From the NCBI RefSeq assembly GCF_003633895.1, contig NZ_RBID01000014.1, forward strand, positions 1 through 64,000: a stretch of 64,000 nucleotides of DNA, read 5' to 3'. The stretch is from Vogesella indigofera (GTDB lineage: Bacteria > Pseudomonadota > Gammaproteobacteria > Burkholderiales > Chromobacteriaceae). Both the position numbers and the translations under genes were made by a program. The notes under the pieces were generated by a model. The model did not search any database, was not told where the DNA came from, and saw only the letters and a program-made list of their open reading frames with translations. Positions 25,240 to 35,567 of this stretch are shown in pieces (the first letter of the stretch is position 1; each line of letters opens with the position of its first letter).

Positions 25240-26253
25240 TCAATGCCTCAGTTTAGCTTGTAGACGTACTAGTGGGTCTCGACAAAGTACCCGAGCACAG
25301 CCTAGTAGCAGACCTCCAGCTATGCCCAAGGCTATTACTAATATACCTTTTGGGCTGGACGGCTTGTCGGATGCGGTGGGGGACGTCACAAGCTGAAAGC
25401 CTGCAAGGTTACCTGTCTGAATTTGGGGGAGTTCCTGTATGTCTGCTAGCTGCGTGGTTACTTCGTAATAACGCGGAGGATAGTCTGGGCTTGATTGCTT
25501 CAGCGTGGCAAGTCTTGCCTGCAATAGTTTGCTGCCTAGCAGGTAGCGCATGCTAGGGGTATCCAGCCCGGTGTAGTTGCTACCTTCAAAGTGCACAAGA
25601 TTTGCTCGCTTGGCACTGTCTAGCGCTTGGTGGGTTGATGCAAGCTCTTGTGCTCGCGCGGCACGTGCTTGCCTGGCGATGATCTCCAGTTCGCTACGAA
25701 GTGAACGCTGCAGCAAGGCCAATTGACTGCGTAACTCCCGTGTTTTTTGATCTGCAAGCTGGCGATTAATTTTTGTCAGGATGTGGGTTAGTTTTTGCTG
25801 GGCTGCAGTTGGGTTTGTGGCACTAGCCTGTACTTGGTAAAGTTGTTGCTTGCGGCGATCTGGACGCAAGACTGTTACTTCTGGTGTCGTATCTAATAGT
25901 AGTTGCATCGACTCGAATAATTGATCGCTTATTTCATCGCCAGTTTTTGGGGGGGTTGTGGGGGGGGATTGATCCAGCGTAATTGTAGGGAGCTTTTTAG
26001 CACTTTTGAAGAATGGTGTGCTATCCAGCTGTGTTTTGACCAAGTAGTAGTCGCCCATCTGCTCATAAGATGGTGGAGCAAGCGTGGCACTGGCTATCCA
26101 TACCTGAGGTGCAGTTATGGCATAAAGGCTCGCAAGCACCAACCCTAACCCCGTTGTAGTTGCAACCGCCCATCGGCCTTGCCAGAGTTTGACCAAAAGT
26201 TCGGTCAGATTGATTTCGTCGTCTTCGTATGAGCGGTGTGTATTTGTAGTCAT
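25240..26253 (-). CDS. wzz: Polysaccharide chain-length regulator (Wzz family)
   Basis: A 337-aa inner-membrane protein that sets O-chain modal length. After a short cytoplasmic start (DDEINLTELLVKLWQGRW) comes the first membrane helix (AVATTTGLGLVLASLYAI). Then follows a periplasmic region rich in coiled-coil (about residues 100-230) and a C-terminal helix (GILVIALGIAGGLLLG) with a short basic tail. The Wzz domain Pfam pattern fits the first 60 residues. The ATG at 26253 was chosen because the helix then starts at the usual place; the reading frame is open for 50 further codons without sense. It ends 508 bp before the sugar genes on the same strand. Confidence 0.8.
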   Translation of the reverse strand: MTTNTHRSYEDDEINLTELLVKLWQGRWAVATTTGLGLVLASLYAITAPQVWIASATLAPPSYEQMGDYYLVKTQLDSTPFFKSAKKLPTITLDQSPPTTPPKTGDEISDQLFESMQLLLDTTPEVTVLRPDRRKQQLYQVQASATNPTAAQQKLTHILTKINRQLADQKTRELRSQLALLQRSLRSELEIIARQARAARAQELASTHQALDSAKRANLVHFEGSNYTGLDTPSMRYLLGSKLLQARLATLKQSSPDYPPRYYEVTTQLADIQELPQIQTGNLAGFQLVTSPTASDKPSSPKGILVIALGIAGGLLLGCARVLCRDPLVRLQAKLRH

Positions 26254-26388
26254 TTCTGTTTCAGAGCAATCTGAATACTTAATTTTGCCAGCCAAACTGC
26301 CGGAAGCTGTCGGGTATTGTGCCATACCCGGATGGTGTATGCATGCCATTGGTGCTAGTGTCTTGCGTGAAAAGTTTATCACCCCCTC

Positions 26389-26417
26389 TTGAAAACCACC
26401 CACCCCATCCCTACCAT
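26389..26417 (+). promoter_or_regulatory. Sigma-70-like promoter of groESL
   Basis: TTGAAA (26389-26394) and TACCAT (26412-26417) are 17 bases apart, close to consensus. The expected start site at about 26424 falls inside the CIRCE element, so HrcA binding would block transcription. Confidence 0.6.
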
Positions 26418-26443
26418 TAGCACTCGCAAGCGCCGAGTGCCAG
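26417..26443 (+). promoter_or_regulatory. CIRCE operator (HrcA binding site)
   Basis: TTAGCACTC, 9 spacer bases (26426-26434), then GAGTGCCAG: the known CIRCE inverted repeat TTAGCACTC-N9-GAGTGCTAA with two changes in the right arm. It lies 69 bases upstream of groES, showing heat-shock control by the HrcA repressor. Confidence 0.93.
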
Positions 26444-26511
26444 TCGCTCGGTCAATCTGCTGCTTTGATAGGTATTCATCTTTCAACAGCCACTGCTATT
26501 AGGAGAGATCA

Positions 26512-26799
26512 ATGGCAATTCGTCCTTTACACGATCGTGTTGTTATCAAGCGCCTTGAGGCTGAAGAGAAGACAGCTTCCGGTATCGTTCTGCCTGGCGC
26601 CGCTGCTGAAAAGCCGGACATGGGCCAAGTCGTTGCGGTTGGTAACGGCAAGATTCTGGAAAACGGCGAGCGTCGCGCTCTGGAACTGAAAGTCGGCGAC
26701 AAGGTTATCTTCGGCAAGTACTCCGGCCAGACCGTCAAGGTTGACGGCGACGAGCTGCTGGTAATGCGCGAAGAAGACGTAATGGGCATCGTCGAGTAA
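26512..26799 (+). CDS. groES: Co-chaperonin GroES
   Basis: A 95-aa Hsp10 protein, the heptameric lid of the GroEL folding chamber in the cytoplasm. [25 protein letters not shown] is the canonical start. The mobile GroEL-binding loop is [13 protein letters not shown], and the end [17 protein letters not shown] is standard. AGGAGAG precedes the ATG. It is followed after 48 bases by groEL under the same CIRCE-controlled promoter. Confidence 0.98.
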   Translation: MAIRPLHDRVVIKRLEAEEKTASGIVLPGAAAEKPDMGQVVAVGNGKILENGERRALELKVGDKVIFGKYSGQTVKVDGDELLVMREEDVMGIVE

Positions 26800-26823
26800 T
26801 CCGACCCGTTACCGTTTTATTGA

Positions 26824-28491
<1,668 letters not shown>

Positions 28492-28517
28492 GCAGCCTCG
28501 CTTCCGCGACCTGGAAA

Positions 28518-28543
28518 CCCCACGCTACGGCGTGGGGTTTTTT
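28518..28543 (+). terminator. Intrinsic terminator of groESL
   Basis: CCCCACGC (28518-28525), loop TACG, GCGTGGGG (28530-28537), then TTTTTT. The loop is a stable UNCG-type tetraloop. Spacing of 26 bases from the groEL stop fits. Confidence 0.95.
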
Positions 28544-28545
28544 AT

Positions 28546-28576
28546 TGCGGCCAACCTTGCGGCAAGGTTGGCCGCA
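28546..28576. repeat. Perfect inverted pair of the AGGTTGGCCGCA repeat after the groEL terminator
   Basis: TGCGGCCAACCTTGC (28546-28560) and GCAAGGTTGGCCGCA (28562-28576) are perfect 15-base complements separated by one base. Each arm holds an exact 12-mer. There is no T-run, so it is not an intrinsic terminator, and it begins only 3 bases after one. Confidence 0.85.
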
Positions 28577-28627
28577 TTGTTTTCCGGCGCTGCTCTGGCA
28601 CAATGGCGGCAATTCAAGGAGATGATC

Positions 28628-29371
28628 ATGCAATTGACGGAATTGCTGGCGGTGCTCGACGCCAAACTGGAGCCGGCACGGTTCAAGGATTACGCCCCCA
28701 ACGGCTTGCAGGTGGAGGGCCGCAGCGAGGTCAGGAAGATCGTGACCGGCGTTACCGCCTCGCAGGCGCTGATCGACGCCGCCATCGCGGCGCAGGCCGA
28801 TGCCATCGTGGTGCATCACGGCTATTTCTGGAAAAACGAGGCGGCGCCGATCGTCGGCATCAAGCGCCAGCGCATCGCCAGCCTGCTGCAGCACGGCATC
28901 AGCCTGCTGGCCTACCACCTGCCGCTGGATGCCCACCCCGAGCTGGGCAATAACGCGCAGCTGGCGCGGCAGCTCGGCATTGCCAACCCGCAGCCGACCG
29001 CGACGGAGCCCTTGCTGTGGCAGGGCGACTGGGGGCAGGGCACCGCCGCGGACTTTGCCGCGCAGCTGGCCAGCTGCCTGGGGCGCACGCCGCTGCTGCT
29101 GGGCAACGCGCAGCGCCGTGCCCGCCACATCGCGTGGTGTACCGGCGGCGCGCAGGGCTATTTCGAGCAGGCGATCGCGCTGGGGGTGGATGTGTTCATT
29201 TCCGGCGAGGTTTCCGAGCAGAATCTGCACCTTGCCGAAGAGAGCGGTGTCGTATTTCTTGCGGCAGGTCATCATGCGACCGAGCGTTATGGTGTAAAAG
29301 CACTGGGTGAATGGCTGGCGACGGAATGTGCGCTAAATGTGCAGTTTATTGACCTGTACAACCCGGTTTAA
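28628..29371 (+). CDS. NIF3/YbgI-family dinuclear metal-binding protein
   Basis: A 247-aa protein of the NIF3 family, the same length as E. coli YbgI. Metal-ligand motifs are visible: IVVHHGYFWKN near residue 60, LPLDAHPELGNNAQLA near 100, and the C-terminal LAAGHHATERYGVKAL with two His and a Glu. The family forms a hexameric toroid with a two-metal site; a role as GTP cyclohydrolase I type 2 is often annotated but not firmly shown. The ATG at 28628 is supported by AAGGAG 6 bases upstream. It sits alone between groEL and the petABC operon. Confidence 0.9.
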   Translation: MQLTELLAVLDAKLEPARFKDYAPNGLQVEGRSEVRKIVTGVTASQALIDAAIAAQADAIVVHHGYFWKNEAAPIVGIKRQRIASLLQHGISLLAYHLPLDAHPELGNNAQLARQLGIANPQPTATEPLLWQGDWGQGTAADFAAQLASCLGRTPLLLGNAQRRARHIAWCTGGAQGYFEQAIALGVDVFISGEVSEQNLHLAEESGVVFLAAGHHATERYGVKALGEWLATECALNVQFIDLYNPV

Positions 29372-29495
29372 TGCGATGTCCATGACGTCAATCAGGTGAT
29401 TTGTCGTCGCTGTGCTTCAAGTTCCATCCGGTAATCAGGTAGAATTACGAGGTTTTAAGTTTAGAGCTCGGTTTCCACGTTTGAGGATGACTGTA

Positions 29496-30080
29496 ATGAG
29501 TGAACAACACGTTGACACGGGGCGCCGTCGCTTTCTGACGGTGGCCACCAGCGCGGTTGGTGGTGTGGCGGCAGCCGGGGTGGCTGTGCCGTTTTTGATG
29601 AGCTTTGCACCTTCTGAGCGTGCCAAGGCTGCTGGTGCGCCGGTCGAGGTCGATATCAGCAAGCTGGAGCCGGGCCAGAAGATCAACGTCGAATGGCGTG
29701 GCAAGCCGGTGTGGGTGCTGTCCCGCACGCCGGAGCAGCTGAAGAACCTGGCGACCATCGAAGGCGAACTGCTGGATCCGAAATCGGAATCGCCGGAACA
29801 GCCGGCATATTGCAAGAACGCGACCCGCTCCATCAAGCCGGAGATTCTGGTCGCGGTAGGTATTTGTACGCACCTGGGCTGTTCGCCAACCCATCGTCCG
29901 GATCTGGCGCCTGCCGATCTGGGTCCGAAATGGGTCGGTGGTTTCTACTGTCCTTGCCACGGCTCCAAGTTCGACTTGGCCGCCCGTGTCTACAACGGTG
30001 TGCCGGCGCCGAAGAACATGGAAGTCCCGCCGCACAAATACATGTCCGATACCCGTCTGCTGATTGGCGACGACAAATAA
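29496..30080 (+). CDS. petA: Ubiquinol-cytochrome c reductase Rieske iron-sulfur subunit
   Basis: A 194-aa Rieske protein of the cytochrome bc1 complex. A twin-arginine-type start (RRRFLTVATSAVGGVAAAG) gives the single membrane anchor and Tat export. The [2Fe-2S] ligands are CTHLGC (C124, H126, with C129 forming the disulfide) and CPCHG (C152, H155, with C154). It passes electrons from ubiquinol to cytochrome c1 in the periplasm. I chose MSEQHVDTG at 29496 with GAGG upstream. It is first of the petA-petB-petC operon. Confidence 0.96.
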   Translation: MSEQHVDTGRRRFLTVATSAVGGVAAAGVAVPFLMSFAPSERAKAAGAPVEVDISKLEPGQKINVEWRGKPVWVLSRTPEQLKNLATIEGELLDPKSESPEQPAYCKNATRSIKPEILVAVGICTHLGCSPTHRPDLAPADLGPKWVGGFYCPCHGSKFDLAARVYNGVPAPKNMEVPPHKYMSDTRLLIGDDK

Positions 30081-30095
30081 GCGAGGGGAGAACAC

Positions 30096-31433
30096 ATGAG
30101 CAAAGGACAACAAGTGCTTAACTGGATTGATGACCGCTTCCCGCTGTCGTCGATGCTGAAAGAGCACGTTACCGAATACTACGCGCCGAAAAACTTCAAC
30201 TTCTGGTACTTCTTCGGCAGCCTGGCGATGCTGGTGCTGGTGATCCAGATCGTGACCGGCATTTTCCTGACCATGAACTACAAGCCGGACGGTACCCTGA
30301 ACGGCGCCGGCATCCCGGTGGCGTTTGCTTCCGTCGAGTACATCATGCGCGACGTGGCCGGCGGCTGGGTCATCCGTTACATGCACTCCACCGGCGCATC
30401 CATGTTCTTCGTGGTGGTGTACCTGCACATGTTCCGCGGCCTGATCTACGGTTCCTATAAGCAGCCACGCGAACTGGTGTGGGTGTTCGGTACCCTGATC
30501 TTCCTGTGCCTGATGGCGGAAGCATTCATGGGCTATCTGCTGCCGTGGGGCCAGATGTCGTTCTGGGGCGCGCAGGTGATCGTCAACCTGTTTGCCTCGA
30601 TCCCGGTGATTGGTCCGGACCTGTCGGTATTCATCCGTGGTGATTTCGTGGTCGGCGACGCAACGCTGAACCGCTTCTTCGCGCTGCACGTGATCGCGGT
30701 ACCGCTGATCCTGCTGGCGCTGGTGGTGGCCCACCTGATCGCACTGCACGAAGTCGGCTCCAACAACCCGGACGGCGTCGAGATCAAGAAGCTGAAGGAC
30801 GACAAGGGTATTCCGCTGGACGGCATTCCTTTTCATCCTTACTACACCGTGAAAGACGTGCTGGGTGTGGCCGTGTTCCTGATCGTGTTCTCCGCGATCG
30901 TGTTCTTCGCACCGGAGATGGGCGGCTACTTCCTGGAGCATCCTAACTTCGACCAGGCCGATCCGCTGAAGACCCCGGCACACATTGCGCCGGTATGGTA
31001 CTTCACCCCGTTCTACGCCATTCTGCGTGCGGTACCGTCGTTTGCCGGTACCCAGGTCTGGGGCGTGCTGGCGATGGGTGCCGCCGTGGTGCTGATCGCC
31101 TTCCTGCCGTGGCTGGACAAGTCGCCGGTGAAGTCGATCCGTTATCGCGGCTCCAAGTTCAAGACCATGCTGGTGCTGTTCATCATCAGCTTCATCGGTC
31201 TTGGCATCCTTGGTGCACTGCCGTCGACCAACGTGCGGACGCTCGTGGCCCAGATTTTCTCTGTGGTGTACTTCGCATTCTTCCTGGCCATGCCGTTCTA
31301 CACCAAGAATGATGTGGGTTCGACCCCGGTTCCGACTCGCGTCACCATGAGCACGCCTGCCCGTCAGGTACGCTTCGCAGTACTGGTGGTCGTGACGCTG
31401 GTGGCCGCAACCCTGTTTGCGAAATTCATCTGA
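30096..31433 (+). CDS. petB: Cytochrome b of the bc1 complex
   Basis: A 445-aa integral membrane subunit carrying both b-type hemes and the Qo and Qi sites. Visible are GSLAMLVLVIQIVTGIFLTMNY, RYMHSTGASMFFVVVYLHMFRG with heme-ligand His, GYLLPWGQMSFWGAQVI (Qo region), HVIAVPLILLALVVAHLIALHE and HIAPVWYFTPFYAILRAVP with the PEWY-like Qo loop as PVWY. The change of Glu to Val at the PEWY position is common in some proteobacteria. It is 15 bases after petA. Confidence 0.96.
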   Translation: MSKGQQVLNWIDDRFPLSSMLKEHVTEYYAPKNFNFWYFFGSLAMLVLVIQIVTGIFLTMNYKPDGTLNGAGIPVAFASVEYIMRDVAGGWVIRYMHSTGASMFFVVVYLHMFRGLIYGSYKQPRELVWVFGTLIFLCLMAEAFMGYLLPWGQMSFWGAQVIVNLFASIPVIGPDLSVFIRGDFVVGDATLNRFFALHVIAVPLILLALVVAHLIALHEVGSNNPDGVEIKKLKDDKGIPLDGIPFHPYYTVKDVLGVAVFLIVFSAIVFFAPEMGGYFLEHPNFDQADPLKTPAHIAPVWYFTPFYAILRAVPSFAGTQVWGVLAMGAAVVLIAFLPWLDKSPVKSIRYRGSKFKTMLVLFIISFIGLGILGALPSTNVRTLVAQIFSVVYFAFFLAMPFYTKNDVGSTPVPTRVTMSTPARQVRFAVLVVVTLVAATLFAKFI

Positions 31434-31446
31434 TAGAGGGGGCACT

Positions 31447-32208
31447 ATGAACAAGACTATTCGTCAACTGATCGCCGCTGTCGCCCTCGTTGTTCCTGCT
31501 GCCGGCGCATTTGCGTCTGCGGCCGGTCCGGCGCTGGAAAAAGCGCCGATCAACGTCCAGGACACGGAAAGCCTGCAGCGCGGTGCGCAGATTTTCGTCA
31601 ACAACTGCCTGTCCTGCCACTCGGCCAGCGCCATGCGCTACAACCGTCTGACCGAAATCGGCCTGACCGAAGACCAGATCAAGGGCAACCTGATGCTGGC
31701 GACGGACAAGATCGGCGAGCAGATGAACGTGGCGATGGACAAGAAGGATGCCAAGGTATGGTTCGGTGCGGTACCGCCGGACCTGTCGGTGATCGCGCGT
31801 TCGCGTGGCGCCGATTACCTGTACGGCTACCTGCGCGGTTTCTACCGCGACGAGAGCCGTCCGACCGGCTGGAACAACCTGGTGTTCGACAAGGTGGGCA
31901 TGCCGCACATCCTGTGGAACTGGCAGGGTGAGCAGGTGCTGGAAACCGTGAAGAATGCGGAAGGCCACGAAGAGCACCAGCTGAAGCTGGTCAAGGCCGG
32001 CACGCTGACCAAGCTGGAAAACGGCAAGGCCAACACCGCCGAGTTTGACAAGCGTATGGCTGACCTGACCAACTTCATGGTGTACATGGCCGAGCCGATG
32101 CAGGTCAAGCGTCAGCAAATCGGTTACATGGTGCTGCTGTTCCTGTCCTTGCTGCTGTTGCCGCTGGCCTACTTCCTGAAGAAGGAATACTGGAAAGACG
32201 TGCACTAA
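31447..32208 (+). CDS. petC: Cytochrome c1
   Basis: A 253-aa protein completing the bc1 complex. A cleavable signal peptide (about residues 1-26, ending near FASAAG) leads to the heme c site CLSCH at residues 54-58. Towards the C-terminus lies a membrane anchor (IGYMVLLFLSLLLLPLAYFL) with a basic tail. The axial Met is probably in the segment VGMPHILWNWQGE or in YMAEPMQ. The ATG at 31447 is preceded by GAGGGGG. A good terminator follows. Confidence 0.96.
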   Translation: MNKTIRQLIAAVALVVPAAGAFASAAGPALEKAPINVQDTESLQRGAQIFVNNCLSCHSASAMRYNRLTEIGLTEDQIKGNLMLATDKIGEQMNVAMDKKDAKVWFGAVPPDLSVIARSRGADYLYGYLRGFYRDESRPTGWNNLVFDKVGMPHILWNWQGEQVLETVKNAEGHEEHQLKLVKAGTLTKLENGKANTAEFDKRMADLTNFMVYMAEPMQVKRQQIGYMVLLFLSLLLLPLAYFLKKEYWKDVH

Positions 32209-32222
32209 GCGGGCTTTGACAG

Positions 32223-32254
32223 AAAAAAGGCGATGCTGCGGCATCGCCTTTTTT
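32223..32254 (+). terminator. Intrinsic terminator of petABC
   Basis: AAGGCGATGC (32227-32236), loop TGCG, GCATCGCCTT (32241-32250), with A-run before and T-run after. The symmetrical A/T flanks allow function on both strands. Confidence 0.95.
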
Positions 32255-32361
32255 GTTTGCAATCAATGGCTTGTGAAACTTTTCTGGTAATTGTCAAGTC
32301 AAAAGTGTTAAAATTGCCTGTTATTTCATCAACTTGCCCGCTTTAAGGAATCCAATCCGCC

Positions 32362-32964
32362 ATGATGACCCTCTACTCCGGTACTACCTGCCCTTTCAGC
32401 CAGCGCTGCCGCATCGTGTTGTTCGAGAAAGGCATGGACTTCGAGATCATCGACGTGGATATCCACAACAAGCCGGAAGACTTGGCTGTGATGAACCCGT
32501 ACAACGAAGTACCGGTGCTGGTCGAACGCGACCTGATCCTGCATGAATCCAACATCATCAACGAGTACATCGACGAGCGCTTCCCGCACCCGCAACTGAT
32601 GCCGGCCGATCCGGTGATGCGTGCCCGTGCGCGCCTGTTCCTGTTCCGTTTCGAGCAGGAGCTGTTCGTACACGTCAAGGCGCTGGAAAACGGTGCCAGC
32701 GGCAAGGAAGCCACCAAGGCCCGCGAAGGCATCCGCGACGGTCTGGTGACCATCGCCCCGATTTTCGCCAAGCAGAAGTTCATGCTCGGCGAAGAGTTCT
32801 CGATGATCGACGTGGCGATCGCGCCGCTGATGTGGCGTCTGGAGCACTACGGCATCGACCTGGGCAAGAGCGCGGCGCCGATCCTGAAGTACGCCGAGCG
32901 CCTGTTCCAGCGCCAGTCGTTCATCGATTCGCTGACCCCGGCTGAAAAAGCCATGCGCAAGTAA
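32362..32964 (+). CDS. sspA: Stringent starvation protein A (SspA), glutathione S-transferase fold
   Basis: A 200-aa protein with an N-terminal thioredoxin-like domain (MTLYSGTTCPFSQRCRIVLF) and a C-terminal helical GST domain. SspA binds RNA polymerase holoenzyme and alters promoter use under acid and starvation stress; it lacks GST activity in E. coli. The pairing with sspB 9 bases downstream is conserved across beta- and gammaproteobacteria, as is the position after petABC in this group. EVPVLVERDLILHESNIINEY is the usual cis-Pro region. Function in this organism is inferred from family. Confidence 0.94.
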   Translation: MMTLYSGTTCPFSQRCRIVLFEKGMDFEIIDVDIHNKPEDLAVMNPYNEVPVLVERDLILHESNIINEYIDERFPHPQLMPADPVMRARARLFLFRFEQELFVHVKALENGASGKEATKAREGIRDGLVTIAPIFAKQKFMLGEEFSMIDVAIAPLMWRLEHYGIDLGKSAAPILKYAERLFQRQSFIDSLTPAEKAMRK

Positions 32965-32973
32965 GGGACCGCC

Positions 32974-33393
32974 GTGTCGACCAGTACCAAGCCCTACCTG
33001 ATCCGCGCACTACACCAGTGGTGCACCGACAACGAGCAGACACCGTACCTGGTGGTGCATGTCGATGGCAGTGTCACGGTGCCGCTGGAGTTCGTGAAAG
33101 ACAACGAGATCGTGCTCAACATCGGCTACAACGCCACCAAGAACCTGCAGATCGACAATGACTGGCTGTCGTTCTCGGCGCGTTTTGGCGGCGTCAGCCG
33201 TGACATCTGGGTGCCGATCGGCAATGTGCTGTCCATCTTCTCGCGCGAAACCGGCGAGGGCATGGGCTTCGAGCTGGAACCGGTCACTGGCGAGCGGCCG
33301 CAGCCGGCTGCCGAGTCGGAGTCGGCCGCGACCGACACCGCGGTCAGCGGCAAGGACAAGCCGTCGCGTGCGCACCTGCGTATCGTCAAGTAA
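32974..33393 (+). CDS. sspB: ClpXP specificity adaptor SspB
   Basis: A 139-aa protein that tethers ssrA-tagged proteins to ClpXP. The N-terminal substrate-binding domain (KPYLIRALHQWCTDNEQTPYLVV, LNIGYNATKNLQI, ARFGGVSRDIWVPIGNVLSIFSRE) is followed by an acidic flexible linker. The short C-terminal ClpX-binding module is KPSRAHLRIVK. Translation starts at GTG with GGGA upstream. It forms an operon with sspA and is closed by a terminator. Confidence 0.95.
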   Translation: MSTSTKPYLIRALHQWCTDNEQTPYLVVHVDGSVTVPLEFVKDNEIVLNIGYNATKNLQIDNDWLSFSARFGGVSRDIWVPIGNVLSIFSRETGEGMGFELEPVTGERPQPAAESESAATDTAVSGKDKPSRAHLRIVK

Positions 33394-33421
33394 GTCATGC
33401 GGCTGTCGCTGGCAATGAAAG

Positions 33422-33449
33422 AACCGCCCGAAGTGGGGCGGTTTTTTTT
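33422..33449 (+). terminator. Intrinsic terminator of sspAB
   Basis: ACCGCCC (33423-33429), loop GAAGTG, GGGCGGT (33436-33442), followed by seven T. It lies 30 bases after the sspB stop. Beyond it, 33465-33476 holds a one-mismatch copy of the 12-mer repeat. Confidence 0.95.
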
Positions 33450-33585
33450 GTCGCACCAGCGGCAAGGTTGCCCGCAGGCGGTCTGACTCGGTTGCGGACT
33501 GGTTACTGGCTATCCAGTCCCCGCGCTGCTGCGCTGCCCCGGCCGGTGCCCGAGCACAACATCGCGCGCTGCTTGCGGCAATAGG

Positions 33586-33610
33586 AAAACCGCCCGACAA
33601 GCGGGCGGTT
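33586..33610 (-). terminator. Intrinsic terminator of glnK-amtB
   Basis: On the minus strand AACCGCCCG, loop CTTGT, CGGGCGGTT, then TTCC. It lies about 42 bases after the amtB stop. Confidence 0.85.
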
Positions 33611-33615
33611 GTGAT

Positions 33616-33635
33616 TGCGGCCAACGTTGGCCGCA
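33616..33635. repeat. Perfect 20-bp palindrome, variant of the 12-mer repeat
   Basis: TGCGGCCAACGTTGGCCGCA is a perfect palindrome. Each arm matches the 12-mer AGGTTGGCCGCA except for one base at the centre. It lies between the amtB terminator and the amtB stop codon. Confidence 0.85.
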
Positions 33636-33651
33636 GGCGATGTCGGCAGGC

Positions 33652-34956
33652 TTACTCGATCCGTTCGCCGTGCAGCGCCACGTCCAGACCTTCGCGTTCT
33701 TCTTCTTCGCTGACACGCAGTCCCATTACCGCATCGATGATCTTCAGCAGCACGAAGGTGACGATGGCGCAGTAAACGGCGGTCGCCAGCGCGCCCACGG
33801 TCTGGGTCATCACGCTGCCTTCCACGCCGCCGATTTCCTTCACCGCAAACACGCCGGTGAGGATGGCGCCGATCAGGCCGCCGACACCGTGCACACCGAA
33901 GGCATCCAGCGAATCGTCATACTTCAGCATGTGCTTCAGCGAGGTGGCGCTCCAGTAGCACACCAGACCGGAAATCAGGCCGATGGCCAGTGCGCCTTTG
34001 GCATCGACAAAACCGGCTGCCGGGGTGATGGCCACCAGGCCGGCGACGGCGCCGGAGACGATGCCCAGTACCGATGGCTTGCCCTTGGCGATCCATTCCG
34101 CCGCCATCCATGCCAGTGCCGCCATGCCAGTGGCAACCTGGGTGGCGACCATCGCCATCGCTGCACGACCGTCAGCCGCGACAGCGGAGCCGGCGTTGAA
34201 GCCGAACCAGCCGACCCACAGCATCGAGGCACCGACCATGGTCAGCACCAGGTTGTGCGGCGCCATCGCTTCGCGGCCGTAACCGACCCGCTTGCCCAGT
34301 ACCAGTGCCGCCACCAGGCCGGCAATACCGGCGTTGATGTGCACCACGGTGCCGCCGGCGAAATCGAGCACGCCATGGTCAAACATCCAGCCGCCCGGTG
34401 CCCACACCCAGTGTGCGACCGGCACGTATACGACCAGCGACCACAGTGCCATGAACACCATCATCGACGAGAACTTCATGCGTTCGGCGAAGGCACCGGC
34501 GATCAGCGCCGGGGTGATGATGGCAAACGTCATCTGGAACATCATGAACACGCCTTCAGGAATGGAGGCCGCCAGCGGATGTACCGTCAGCTTGGCTTCG
34601 TCCTTCAGGTACAGCATGCCGTCGAGGAAGATGCGGTCGAAACCGCCGATGTACGGGTTGCCCGGCATGAACGCCAGGCTGTAGCCGATCACCGCCCACA
34701 GTACGGTGATCATGGCGCAGATGGCAAAGCTTTGCATCAGCGTGGACAGCACGTTTTTCTTGCGCACCATGCCGGCGTAGAACAGGGCCAGGCCGGGAAT
34801 GGTCATGAACAATACCAGCGCGGTGGAGGTCAGCATCCAGGCGGTGTCGCCGCCGCTGATGGTGCTGGTGGCGACCAGTTGCGGCAGGTTGGCAAAGCTG
34901 GGTGCCGCGAACAGTGCCGACAGTAGCGCCGAGGCGCCGATTGACAGTTTCTTCAT
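33652..34956 (-). CDS. amtB: Ammonium transporter AmtB
   Basis: A 434-aa trimeric inner-membrane ammonium channel. A signal peptide (MKKLSIGASALLSALFAAPSFA) is followed by about eleven helices. These include TAWMLTSTALVLFMTIPGLALFYAGMVRKKN and the conserved DFAGGTVVHINAGIAGLVAAL and WVGWFGFNAGSA, with twin-His pore residues (VVHINAG and further ones). The ATG at 34956 is preceded by AGGGGA. It follows glnK by 22 bases, and GlnK blocks the channel when nitrogen is plentiful. Both are driven by the sigma-54 promoter upstream of glnK. Confidence 0.97.
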   Translation of the reverse strand: MKKLSIGASALLSALFAAPSFANLPQLVATSTISGGDTAWMLTSTALVLFMTIPGLALFYAGMVRKKNVLSTLMQSFAICAMITVLWAVIGYSLAFMPGNPYIGGFDRIFLDGMLYLKDEAKLTVHPLAASIPEGVFMMFQMTFAIITPALIAGAFAERMKFSSMMVFMALWSLVVYVPVAHWVWAPGGWMFDHGVLDFAGGTVVHINAGIAGLVAALVLGKRVGYGREAMAPHNLVLTMVGASMLWVGWFGFNAGSAVAADGRAAMAMVATQVATGMAALAWMAAEWIAKGKPSVLGIVSGAVAGLVAITPAAGFVDAKGALAIGLISGLVCYWSATSLKHMLKYDDSLDAFGVHGVGGLIGAILTGVFAVKEIGGVEGSVMTQTVGALATAVYCAIVTFVLLKIIDAVMGLRVSEEEEREGLDVALHGERIE

Positions 34957-34978
34957 TATGTTTCCCCTTGCATCAAGT

Positions 34979-35395
<417 letters not shown>

Positions 35396-35567
35396 TTATT
35401 TATCAGCAGCATAGTTTGTGATTTCCTTTTTGGTGCATCATTTTTCTCGTCATGCACTGCAATCCGGCCGTCGCATGCCTCAGTGTGGTGCGTGCGTGTT
35501 TCTGCAGTGGTGAACGCTTTTTGCTAAACTCAAATTCAATCCATCATGACAAAGTCAAGGAACTGCC

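Noticed and set aside
26388..26408. Sigma-32 promoter CTTGAA/CCCCAT before groES
   Set aside because: Spacing of 9 bases is far below the usual 13-15; a sigma-70 pair with 17-base spacing fits better.
29445..31454. 669-codon antisense frame opposite petA-petB
   Set aside because: Same type of shadow; the sense strand encodes conserved bc1 subunits with all ligands.
35431..35460. NtrC enhancer pair
   Set aside because: The half sites are reversed relative to the TGCACC-N5-GGTGCA consensus.
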